Of a DNA stretch of 64,000 nucleotides, positions 1 to 7,301 are shown piece after piece; position 1 is the first letter of the stretch; each line of letters opens with the position of its first letter. The DNA is from Citrobacter sp. wls619 (GTDB lineage Bacteria; Pseudomonadota; Gammaproteobacteria; Enterobacterales; Enterobacteriaceae): NCBI RefSeq assembly GCF_005281345.1, contig NZ_SZXJ01000100.1, positions 426-64,425 on the forward strand, in the 5' to 3' direction. Under the pieces are notes generated by a model. That model did no database searches, was not told the DNA's origin, and saw nothing but the letters and a program-made list of their open reading frames with translations. The translations under genes were made by a program, and so were the position numbers.

Positions 1-594
1 ATTACCGGCGCACTGGGCATGAAGGTGCGGAATGAAATCGTACTGGAGAGCGGCGGTAAAACCACTCTGAAAGTGGGCGGCTCGTTCGTGGTTATCCATG
101 CGGGCGGAGTGGATATCGTCGGGCCGAAGATAAACCTGAACAGTGGCGGCGGTCCAGGAACACCTGTGAGAACGCTGCAACCGACGATACTGAAGGCGCT
201 GATGGATGATGAAAATAAGGCAAACTTACATAGTTTGCGATTTGCTTTTCCTGGCGCTGACAGTTCAGTTGAAACTATGAGCTGGTTAATTGGCCAGCCG
301 TATAAGATCAGTGACAGTAAAGGAAATGTACTCGCATCGGGGACGATTGAGCAGTCGGGACGGTTGCCGAGAGTGATGCTGGATGAACCTGATGAGCTGA
401 CCCTGACTATGGGTAATGAGGAGTGGGGGGTTGAGGATTTAGCCCTGGGGAATGATGACACTTCGTCAGATGATGCCGCATATGATGATGAGGAGTATGA
501 TTTGGCAAATGATCCTTATTACGGAAAACTGGAACAGGATGAGCAATGGCCATCAGATGCGGATATTGACGAAGTGCCTGGTAATGATGAGTGA
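1..594 (+). CDS. vgrG: VgrG type VI secretion spike protein, C-terminal part (partial)
   Basis: The reading frame is open at the left edge, so only about the last 197 residues are seen. The first 45 residues are a gly-rich beta-prism segment (ESGGKTTLKVGGSF, then VDIVGPKINLNSGG), typical of the DUF2345/gp5-like C-terminal blade of VgrG. A short beta domain follows (about residues 65-145) that looks like the transthyretin-like extension by which some VgrGs carry a cargo. The last 45 residues are very acidic (runs of D and E). VgrG trimers tip the Hcp tube and deliver effectors into neighbouring cells. The genes downstream look like its cargo and immunity set. Family call is secure; the role of the acidic tail is unknown. 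Confidence 0.88.
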   Translation: MTGALGMKVRNEIVLESGGKTTLKVGGSFVVIHAGGVDIVGPKINLNSGGGPGTPVRTLQPTILKALMDDENKANLHSLRFAFPGADSSVETMSWLIGQPYKISDSKGNVLASGTIEQSGRLPRVMLDEPDELTLTMGNEEWGVEDLALGNDDTSSDDAAYDDEEYDLANDPYYGKLEQDEQWPSDADIDEVPGNDE

Positions 595-601
595 TTTGAT
601 A

Positions 602-1018
602 ATGAATAAAATAATGCGGCCTGTATTTTTTCTTTTGTTCTTTTTCTTTTCTGTGCCTGCAATATCGGCATGTCTGAATGAAGGGGATAATGTTACGTTA
701 GCTGGTGTGCTGAGAAAAGAAACTGTTTATGGTCCACCTGGCTGGGGAGAAGATCCTCAAAATGACGAGAAGATGAATTACTGGTTTTTATATCCTGATA
801 AATTATTAGGCTGTTTTAATTCTGTGGATGACGACACTCGGCATTATAGTAAAAAAATGCAAATAATTATGGTTGATAATCAATATAATGAATACAGAAA
901 ATTTCTGGGGAAAGATGTTGAATTAAGCGGGAAGGTCATGTTTGCTGATAGTCCATATCACAGCACCCCTGTATTAATCTTTCATGTATCGAACGTTAAG
1001 GCAGTGAAGGGAGATTAA
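602..1018 (+). CDS. DUF4431-like secreted protein
   Basis: About 138 residues beginning with a signal peptide (MNKIMRPVFF then a run of F and L, cleavage after AISA). The mature part matches my memory of DUF4431 proteins: GVLRKETVYGPPG near the start, KMNYWFLYPD in the middle, and QYNEYRKFLGKDVELSGKVMFA followed by a histidine-containing turn, which looks like a small OB-fold. Two cysteines suggest a disulfide in the periplasm. It lies 7 bp after vgrG and 4 bp before the effector gene, so it is probably co-transcribed. Such proteins recur near VgrG and effector genes, but their function is not established; immunity or adaptor are guesses. An upstream ATG (587) in frame is possible; 602 puts the signal peptide at the N-terminus. 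Confidence 0.65.
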   Translation: MNKIMRPVFFLLFFFFSVPAISACLNEGDNVTLAGVLRKETVYGPPGWGEDPQNDEKMNYWFLYPDKLLGCFNSVDDDTRHYSKKMQIIMVDNQYNEYRKFLGKDVELSGKVMFADSPYHSTPVLIFHVSNVKAVKGD

Positions 1019-1022
1019 ATTA

Positions 1023-3146
1023 ATGAGCCATAATTTTATTTCAGCAACCTACAATACGATAAAAAAAAGAGCCATGTATAAAATGGCGGATGGGACAGTA
1101 TATGTTCGTGAGGGAGGCACAATCCCATGGCGTACGCAAAATCCCTGTAACGTAAGACCAAACGGGAGAATGGAAAGCCAGTATTTACAACCATTGAGGC
1201 TTGCAGTTGCAGATACTGCCAGTGGTAAATTCGGTATGTATGGCAGTGAAGAAGATGGCTGGGAAACGGAAAAAAAACTATTGCGAAGCGACCTGTATCG
1301 TAATTGTACCATTAGTGAAATGGCGGAAATACATACTCCTGAAAAAGATGGCAATGACCCTGTAAAATATGCGAGAGATATATTGGCGGAGAGTGGCGTA
1401 TCGCCGTTATTGACCTTTGGGAATATGGATGATGCGACGCTGGAAAAAGTTATGAAAGCCATTAAAAAGAAGGAGGGATATTATAATTTAAAAGAAACGC
1501 GGATTGAGAAGTGGATTTACACCACTAATATTACTGTCACTGATGGCGTTCGTCCTGCTGCTGACGCTTCTTTGAAAGTTATAACAGGGGCGTGTGAACG
1601 TGACTGCAAGACTGATAAGTACGGAAGGCTTGATCCAATCGTTCATAAAACAGAGGGAATGAATATTGAGGTGAAAGCTGCTAATTTGGAAGGTGAATAT
1701 GAAACGATTTACTCAGCTCAGGCGGGAAAAGAAAGTAAGAATATTATCCTGAAAAGATATCTTGTTCAATATAAAGCCCATACTTTAGCCTATAATCCTG
1801 AACCACCTCATGAAAAAAGTCAGCCTGAGCCAATAGAATATATTGTTCAGTCCGGAGATAACTTATCCAGAATTGCAGCCAGGTATGAAGTGAGTGTTTC
1901 AGAACTGGTTGAGAACAATGGGATCAAAGATCCGAACAAAATTTATCCGGGGCAAAAAATTGTGATTTATGGCAAAAAAGAACCGGATAATGTGGATTCG
2001 GGAGGGCAATCTCCGCAGGGGGGAAATGGTGAATCTTACCCTGTACCGCCAAATGATCCTACAGCCGATACAGGTAATACAACGGGTAACCCAGTGGATG
2101 GGCCCTTATCAACAGGAGGGTGGACACCTGATACTACTGATGGGGCGGGCTCATCACCGGTAGATACAGGTGGCGCGATACCCTCCGGAACAGGTGAATC
2201 TTATCCTGTTCCGCCAAATGATCCTACAGCTGGTGCCGGTAATGCGGGGCATCCAGTGGATGGGCCATTATCACCAGGAGGATGGACACCAAATACGACT
2301 GATGGGGCAGACTCATCACCGGCGGAAACAGGCGGCGCGGTGCCCTCTGGAACTGGTAAATCTTACCCTCTTCCACCTTACCCTGATTTACCGAGTGATC
2401 CTACAGCCGGAGCGGGTAATACGGATCATACATCGGATGGAGCTGGTGGGCAAAAATCTGGTTCACCGCAGACAACAACTACGGCAGACAAGCCAACAAA
2501 TTTACCGACCGTGGGTGGTAAAGATAGTGGGAATCCACAAGCACATGTCCGTTTATCTCAATATGAAGCACCTTGGATGGTGACTGCAATAGATGAAGCC
2601 AAAAAATATAAGGGCGCAGATGAAAATATAATAGATGATAGTGAGAATTTTCATATTTTGGTGGGAGCAAGTTTTCCAGATAAAGATGATATGGATGGTA
2701 CCGAAAGTGCATGGTGTGGATCGTTTATTAATTATTGTCTACAAGTTAATGACTTTGCTATGTGGCGAGAGCCGCAGCGTTCACAAGCGATATCATCGAA
2801 AATAAATAAAGATCGCTTTGTGGAAATTAAAGAGCCAGTTTATGGGTGTATGACAATGCTTCCGCATCATATAACTTTAATGTATGGATTAGATAAGGAT
2901 AAACCCGGTGGTTTTATAGGGCTGGGTGGTAATCAGGGGGGGGTAGGTGACACGAAACCAGGAAAAAAAAGAGTATTCGGTGGTACTATAAAATTCTCAA
3001 GTTTTAGCCTTAGTAAAGCAAGATTTTTTTTACCGAAAAAATATGATAAAGAAAAAAGTGGTACTGTTCTCGGGAAATATAATGATGATGAATTAAATGA
3101 ATATTTTGGAATTAATGTAGCTGGACAAGGGAATGGTACGCGATGA
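1023..3146 (+). CDS. Candidate T6SS peptidoglycan-targeting effector (LysM + CHAP/NlpC-like amidase)
   Basis: 707 residues. Residues 1-165 hold a domain with an NPCNVRPNGR motif and GW/Y-rich helices, as in phage-type NPGNLR structural or muramidase-associated proteins. A LysM domain (YIVQSGDNLSRIAARY to IYPGQKIVIYG) lies near residues 274-318. A Pro/Gly/Thr-rich linker of tandem repeats spans about 335-480. The C-terminal 190 residues resemble the CHAP/TIGR02594 cysteine peptidase fold: APWMVTAIDEAKKYKG, then SAWCGSFINYCL with the likely catalytic Cys, then LPHHITLMYG with the likely His. This layout suggests a wall-binding amidase or endopeptidase injected by the T6SS. It follows vgrG and DUF4431 and overlaps by 4 bp with the next gene, a secreted immunity candidate. 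An SD-like AGGGAG lies 9 bp before the start. Confidence 0.72.
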   Translation: MSHNFISATYNTIKKRAMYKMADGTVYVREGGTIPWRTQNPCNVRPNGRMESQYLQPLRLAVADTASGKFGMYGSEEDGWETEKKLLRSDLYRNCTISEMAEIHTPEKDGNDPVKYARDILAESGVSPLLTFGNMDDATLEKVMKAIKKKEGYYNLKETRIEKWIYTTNITVTDGVRPAADASLKVITGACERDCKTDKYGRLDPIVHKTEGMNIEVKAANLEGEYETIYSAQAGKESKNIILKRYLVQYKAHTLAYNPEPPHEKSQPEPIEYIVQSGDNLSRIAARYEVSVSELVENNGIKDPNKIYPGQKIVIYGKKEPDNVDSGGQSPQGGNGESYPVPPNDPTADTGNTTGNPVDGPLSTGGWTPDTTDGAGSSPVDTGGAIPSGTGESYPVPPNDPTAGAGNAGHPVDGPLSPGGWTPNTTDGADSSPAETGGAVPSGTGKSYPLPPYPDLPSDPTAGAGNTDHTSDGAGGQKSGSPQTTTTADKPTNLPTVGGKDSGNPQAHVRLSQYEAPWMVTAIDEAKKYKGADENIIDDSENFHILVGASFPDKDDMDGTESAWCGSFINYCLQVNDFAMWREPQRSQAISSKINKDRFVEIKEPVYGCMTMLPHHITLMYGLDKDKPGGFIGLGGNQGGVGDTKPGKKRVFGGTIKFSSFSLSKARFFLPKKYDKEKSGTVLGKYNDDELNEYFGINVAGQGNGTR
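2025..2450 (+). repeat. Tandem repeat coding the effector's proline-rich linker
   Basis: Two full units and one partial unit of about 162-165 bp. Each starts with GESYPVPPNDPTA or a variant and continues with PVDGPLS.GGWTP.TTDGA.SSP. Unit starts are near 2028, 2193 and 2355. The copies differ at scattered third positions, so they are not a very recent duplication. They encode a flexible linker between the LysM domain and the catalytic domain; copy number may vary between strains. Confidence 0.8.
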
Positions 3147-3652
3147 AATATGTATGTTTTTTTTTGTTGGGTATTCCATTGTTTTCGATGGCAAATACCT
3201 ATGAATATATGCAAAGCGTGAATAATAATGGGGTTAAATATGATATCCATATTATCATTAAAAAAACAATAATTACTGTTACTGATCATTTTGACCCATC
3301 CTGGTCATTCAAAGATACATCGTTTCAATGTAATAATGAAAACAAAGCGCAAATATATTTACGCCATGTTGATGTTGCAAATGTAGGAGACAAACAAAAT
3401 GTTTTTTTTATATCTTATATGATGAGCTGTGAAGACCAATCTCAACCACCCAGGATAGAGTATTTGGCAATATATAAAGGAGTTCAATATGTCATGTCGG
3501 GTATTGCATTGACTGCATCTGTTAATGATGACTGGAAACGATTAAGCAAAAGAAAATTCTCTTATCACATAAATGATGCCTTAAGGAATGATAATGAGGT
3601 GTTTAATTTCATGGTAAAATATTGGCCATCTCAAATTATCTTGGTAAATTAA
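3143..3652 (+). CDS. Putative secreted immunity protein 1
   Basis: 169 residues. The signal peptide is MKYVCFFLLGIPLFSMA, so the mature protein should be periplasmic, where an amidase effector would act. The start codon overlaps the stop of the effector gene (ATGA), implying translational coupling. The C-terminal half (IEYLAIYKGVQYVMSGIALTAS) matches the following gene product (VKYFAFYKGQKYALRGIELFIS), so the two are diverged paralogs. The pattern also recalls the M949_RS01915-type family, whose function is not known to me. The gene is AT-rich compared with the core genome. The immunity role is inferred from signal peptide, overlap and order. Confidence 0.6.
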   Translation: MKYVCFFLLGIPLFSMANTYEYMQSVNNNGVKYDIHIIIKKTIITVTDHFDPSWSFKDTSFQCNNENKAQIYLRHVDVANVGDKQNVFFISYMMSCEDQSQPPRIEYLAIYKGVQYVMSGIALTASVNDDWKRLSKRKFSYHINDALRNDNEVFNFMVKYWPSQIILVN

Positions 3653-3668
3653 TTTGTGGGGTAAGTTT

Positions 3669-4202
3669 GTGAAGTGTATATTGTATTTTCTGTTTCTTAT
3701 GTTTTCTGTTTGTTCTTATGCAGATGAGTATCAACCAGACATTTATTATAAACTTCAATGGTCGGCTAGTAATGGTTCAGTAAATGATTTAAATATTTTT
3801 TTGAAATATAATCAACTTCATGTTGAGGCTACGAATAGAAATTTACACAAAAAGCTTTGGTCCTTAAATGATTATGTACAATCATGTAATCTCGATGTGG
3901 AACTTAATATCATACCTGATTCTCTTGAAGCTATTGATTTATTTGGTAATGGTGATTTTGTTGTGTTGTTTGCCTATAAAATAGGATGCATAGGTGGAAT
4001 AGATCCTGTGGATGTTAAGTATTTTGCTTTTTATAAAGGGCAGAAATATGCTTTAAGGGGTATTGAGTTGTTTATATCAAATGATGGTGTGGATGAAGGC
4101 TATAATCCACCAATCCCTAGCTATAACTTAAAAAGTAATAAAATACTTTTTAACTATATGCAAGGGCGATGGTCTTTAATAGCGACAAGAATAATGTTTT
4201 AA
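3669..4202 (+). CDS. Putative secreted immunity protein 2 (paralog of the preceding gene product)
   Basis: About 177 residues with a clear signal peptide (KCILYFLFLMFSVCSYA then DEYQP). A GTG at 3669 follows a GGGGTAAG stretch and places the signal peptide at the N-terminus; a TTG at 3654 would add five residues. Shared features with its neighbour are the YKGQKYALRGIEL block, a central Cys pair, and a final SNKILFNYMQGRW segment equivalent to NDNEVFNFMVKYW. A second diverged copy next to an effector often means protection against related effectors of other strains, but that is inference. About 190 bp of AT-rich non-coding DNA follows before the next gene. Confidence 0.55.
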   Translation: MKCILYFLFLMFSVCSYADEYQPDIYYKLQWSASNGSVNDLNIFLKYNQLHVEATNRNLHKKLWSLNDYVQSCNLDVELNIIPDSLEAIDLFGNGDFVVLFAYKIGCIGGIDPVDVKYFAFYKGQKYALRGIELFISNDGVDEGYNPPIPSYNLKSNKILFNYMQGRWSLIATRIMF

Positions 4203-4414
4203 TAACCATTAAATAGATCTCAAGTCCAAGTGTTTGAAAATTATTTCAATGACGATAATATTATCTTTTTGCTGATTTTGTGGATATAGTCACTGCGAAT
4301 GTAGCCATGCCCCAATAGACGAGGAGAAGATGATTGTGTTCCTCAGGTAACTACAAAATGTTATCTGTGAAAAATTACTTATTTTAAGGTATGTTTCGAA
4401 ATAGAGAAGATATT

Positions 4415-5242
4415 ATGAAAGTTCCGCTGCTAAAGTTCCCTGCTATGATATTTAAAACCAGACATATTATGGATGATGAATCGGCTGAAGATATGAAATA
4501 TGGTGATTTAACAGAACAGCAATTGCGCAATGATTATCATCTGGAGCAGGTCTCAGATAGCATTGATCCGTGGCGAAATCAATTTTTTATACCCGGAGTA
4601 ACACAATTCCCTCAACCTCTTTCTGATGCTGAAGTCGTCAGTAATTTGTTCAGCGATTTCAGGCTGGAGAGCGCCAAACTTACATTCATGGGGTATCGCA
4701 GTGTATTCCTGGCAATGGTTGATCATTTACAGAACAGAACACCGGGAGTCTTTACAAGTAAAGATCTGGATCTGGCTGCTAAAGAACAAATTGAGAATGA
4801 TAAATCGGAAAATAGCACCTACATGGCAATAAAGCGTATTCTGGATCTAAATATTGATTTTGACGCGGGAGGATATCCTGAATCTCGCAGGTCAAAATTG
4901 ACAATAGCTATTGAAGGTAAAATATTGCCTAAGTTTGACAGAAATCTGGATAAAGTAAACGGACTAGGTTTATCTGTCCATGATATGTATGCCACACATG
5001 TTACCATAACATCACTGAAGGTTGTTAATAATACCTACGAAGCATACGTACATTACAGGATGCAGGATCATTTTGGTCTTGATACGAATGATATAACACA
5101 CTGGCTTTATAGCCATTGGGATGTCTTTAAAATTTGGTTTGTACTTCAACATTATGAGAAAGAAGGGTATGCGTTTAAGCCATTTATTACAGAGATAAAT
5201 ACCACCGTAAAAATAACAGGTGTCAAAGGGTATTGCTCCTGA
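4415..5242 (+). CDS. DUF3289 family protein, candidate T6SS-associated toxin
   Basis: About 275 residues. Recognisable DUF3289 features are FKTRHIMDDESAEDMKYGDLTE near the N-terminus, SDSIDPWRNQFF, NGLGLSVHDMYATHVTI in the middle and MQDHFGLDTNDITHW then WFVLQHYEKEGYAFKPFI near the end. No signal peptide or membrane segment is visible. The family is common beside vgrG and Rhs genes and is thought to be secreted, but its activity is unknown to me. It is followed by a DUF943 membrane protein, a pairing I recall from enteric T6SS islands. The start at 4415 has GAGAAG 6 bp upstream; an ATG at 4391 would add eight residues. Confidence 0.7.
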   Translation: MKVPLLKFPAMIFKTRHIMDDESAEDMKYGDLTEQQLRNDYHLEQVSDSIDPWRNQFFIPGVTQFPQPLSDAEVVSNLFSDFRLESAKLTFMGYRSVFLAMVDHLQNRTPGVFTSKDLDLAAKEQIENDKSENSTYMAIKRILDLNIDFDAGGYPESRRSKLTIAIEGKILPKFDRNLDKVNGLGLSVHDMYATHVTITSLKVVNNTYEAYVHYRMQDHFGLDTNDITHWLYSHWDVFKIWFVLQHYEKEGYAFKPFITEINTTVKITGVKGYCS

Positions 5243-5307
5243 TTTAGTATATGCTGTCGGTGAGGTATTTGCTTGTATCGTTAATATAGTATAGTCTGAT
5301 ACTCAGT

Positions 5308-5796
5308 ATGAGGAATGTGATTGTGTCATGGGTAATAAAGAGAAAATTTATTTATATTGTGACGTTCGTCATATTCTTTTCTTTTGTTGTTATATACTTA
5401 TGGTCGAGCAGGTCAGTGGAGATTGTGGATGTCCATTATTATTCGGATAAAGACATTAATATTCTTGCCAGACACTTCCCCATTACGGACAGAGGGAAGC
5501 TGAATTGGTGGAGAAAAAATGAAAGAAAAATCCTGGAAAAATACAATCTCCCTGAAAATGATTTTTCTGTATATATATGGAATTTTGGTGACGGTTATCA
5601 AAAATTATCCCCCTATGATGCCGAGGATGAGTTTTATTGCTTCCCTGATATAAAATCAGAATTTAACTGCATCAAAAAAGATATATACATGTCAGCTGAA
5701 GCAGGTGTTAATTATTATCGAGTGTTTTTATTTTCTGGTTCAGGTTATTTTTATCAGCCAAAAAAAGACAGTAACATGCTTATTAAACAGCAGTGA
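5308..5796 (+). CDS. DUF943 family membrane protein, candidate immunity partner
   Basis: 162 residues. One N-terminal membrane helix (KFIYIVTFVIFFSFVVIYLW, about residues 13-32) is followed by a domain outside the cytoplasm. DUF943 landmarks are VEIVDVHYYSDKDINILARHFPITD, GKLNWWRKNERKILEKYNLP and the pair DEFYCFPD/FNCIKKD. It lies 66 bp after the DUF3289 gene on the same strand. Anchoring in the inner membrane facing the periplasm fits an immunity protein, but no experimental role is known to me. The gene is AT-rich like the rest of this island part. Confidence 0.68.
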   Translation: MRNVIVSWVIKRKFIYIVTFVIFFSFVVIYLWSSRSVEIVDVHYYSDKDINILARHFPITDRGKLNWWRKNERKILEKYNLPENDFSVYIWNFGDGYQKLSPYDAEDEFYCFPDIKSEFNCIKKDIYMSAEAGVNYYRVFLFSGSGYFYQPKKDSNMLIKQQ

Positions 5797-5908
5797 ACTT
5801 TCAATTAATCATTCGTTAACGATTTGATTCTCATATTATATGTGTTGATATCATTATTGTTTATAATTTTAATTTTATATTTCCAGAATGTATCTAATAA
5901 TTGAAAGT
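5797..5908. repeat. 11-bp inverted repeat flanking the cas promoter region
   Basis: ACTTTCAATTA (5797-5807) and its exact reverse complement TAATTGAAAGT (5898-5908) bracket the AT-rich gap before csf1. The gap also holds a -10-like TATAAT at 5862-5867, without a well-placed -35. The pair could be an operator or a junction scar between the T6SS cargo and the CRISPR genes; chance in AT-rich DNA is also possible. Confidence 0.35.
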
Positions 5909-5919
5909 GAACGATAAAT

Positions 5920-6714
5920 ATGACTATTCACTCTGTTGAGCTTGTTTATAAATCATTAACCAGTGTGGCTATCCCTTATATGCCGGAACCAGAAACCGTG
6001 CAGGGAAAATGCTCATGCTGTGAGCGCCCGGCAGAAGCGTTTGGTTCTCTGGGCTACCGATTCATGAACAGCTATAAACAACCCGTAATGCACTGCCCGC
6101 AATGCCAGACTTTTTTTGTCTCTGCGCCTGATATTTTAGGGCTTGAAACGCCTAAAAAAATATCAAGCCAGCGGTTTGGTATGTGGCCCGGCGTGGGTGC
6201 CCTGATTAACATACAGGAATGCAGTTCGGTGTTGCTCGCCCCGCCTGGCGTGGTGAATAAGCTTCCTCCTCTGTTCTTTGAAAAAGTTAACGTGGTGACT
6301 GCGACAGCCGGTCAGCAGTCTGAATATCTGTTCAATGCAGACCTCCGCTATCCGCTTATCTACATTCAGGATTTTGGCCGTAAAACCTATGATCTGGTTC
6401 GTTCACTGCGCGTAAGCCACAGCAGCAATGCAGTTTATGCCTGTTGTGATACGCTGACGACCCGCACCAATGAAGCAGCCACGATAATCAATCTGGAGCA
6501 GGCAAAAGCATTACATGCGCAACTGAAGAACCTCGGTAAGCGGGAAACAAATACCTTTATTCGCACCGTGGAGTTTCTTGCTCATGGCCGTATTTCGCCT
6601 GTGGATGCCTCAGCGACATTTAAAAAAAATAATATGGCGCATCTTGTACGAATGCTTCCGGCCGATCCTCATCAGCGTCTGACTTTACTGAGAATTCTGA
6701 AAAAGGTTTTATAA
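5920..6714 (+). CDS. csf1: Type IV CRISPR-Cas large-subunit-like protein Csf1
   Basis: 264 residues. A zinc-binding motif is visible as C31-x2-C34 and C59-x2-C62 in an N-terminal segment (CSCCERPAEAFGSLGYRFMN to CPQCQTFFVS), the hallmark of Csf1, the type IV effector component in the position of Cas8. The rest is a mixed alpha/beta domain ending in a helical region. In type IV-A complexes Csf1 sits at the foot of the Csf2 backbone with Csf3. It heads a tight five-gene operon (2 bp gap to the next gene), preceded by an AT-rich presumed promoter region. The GC content rises clearly from here compared with the T6SS cargo genes, suggesting a separate origin. Confidence 0.85.
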   Translation: MTIHSVELVYKSLTSVAIPYMPEPETVQGKCSCCERPAEAFGSLGYRFMNSYKQPVMHCPQCQTFFVSAPDILGLETPKKISSQRFGMWPGVGALINIQECSSVLLAPPGVVNKLPPLFFEKVNVVTATAGQQSEYLFNADLRYPLIYIQDFGRKTYDLVRSLRVSHSSNAVYACCDTLTTRTNEAATIINLEQAKALHAQLKNLGKRETNTFIRTVEFLAHGRISPVDASATFKKNNMAHLVRMLPADPHQRLTLLRILKKVL

Positions 6715-6716
6715 TT

Positions 6717-7301
6717 ATGATTTTCTGGCAGAACACCTTTCTTATTCGGGTTCCTCATTACGAAGTTTATAAAATACACCAGCATCTGGACTATTTTATT
6801 CAGGAAAAATGCAGGGTGAAAATACCTTATTCTTTTAAGGCAGCGCCCGGAACCGGAAGTGATACCTGCATTCAGTTACGGACAGCGCAGCCGCTGGCGC
6901 TGCCCGGTGAGCAGACCAGGGAAATTTATTTACAGGCGGGGGATACCGTCCGTTTTACCACGGCACTGGCGGTTATCCGGCATTTTATTGTGGACGGTAA
7001 AAAGCGACAAATCACCCCCTCACCGGCGGAGCGCGAAGGCTATATTTATACCCGTCTGGCAAAAGCCGGTTTCAGCGTGCAGTCACTGACGGCAGGCGAA
7101 CCGGAAAATGTCATTGTGAGGAAAAATGTCTCCGTGAATGCCAGCCCGATACTTATCCCCGTTTCTGCCATCCGGGTCACCTGCACTGTCAGCCAGGCCG
7201 GGGAGGCGGAGAAGGCGCTGGTCTACGGGATCGGCAGAAAGCGGATATTCGGGTTTGGTTTTCTGGCGTCGTTCAGTGTTAACGCTGATGAATCTTTCTG
7301 A
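6717..7301 (+). CDS. Cas6e-like CRISPR RNA endonuclease of the type IV locus (Csf5 position)
   Basis: 194 residues. The C-terminus has the glycine-rich loop GIGRKRIFGFGFLASF, diagnostic of Cas6 RNA-binding RAMP proteins. The N-terminal VYKIHQHLDYF aligns with the LYQLHQGLWHLF segment of E. coli Cas6e (Cse3), placing H21 at the catalytic His position. So this looks like a Cas6e-type enzyme rather than the Csf5 of the best-known IV-A1 systems; some type IV variants are known to carry such enzymes. It should cut repeat hairpins of the CRISPR transcript and stay on the crRNA. The gene overlaps the start of csf4 by 14 bp. Confidence 0.82.
   Translation: MIFWQNTFLIRVPHYEVYKIHQHLDYFIQEKCRVKIPYSFKAAPGTGSDTCIQLRTAQPLALPGEQTREIYLQAGDTVRFTTALAVIRHFIVDGKKRQITPSPAEREGYIYTRLAKAGFSVQSLTAGEPENVIVRKNVSVNASPILIPVSAIRVTCTVSQAGEAEKALVYGIGRKRIFGFGFLASFSVNADESF

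Noticed and set aside
7138-7287. N-terminal extension of Csf4 upstream of ATG 7288
   Set aside because: It lies within cas6 in another frame and gives an Arg/Ser/Pro-rich stretch unlike DinG proteins.
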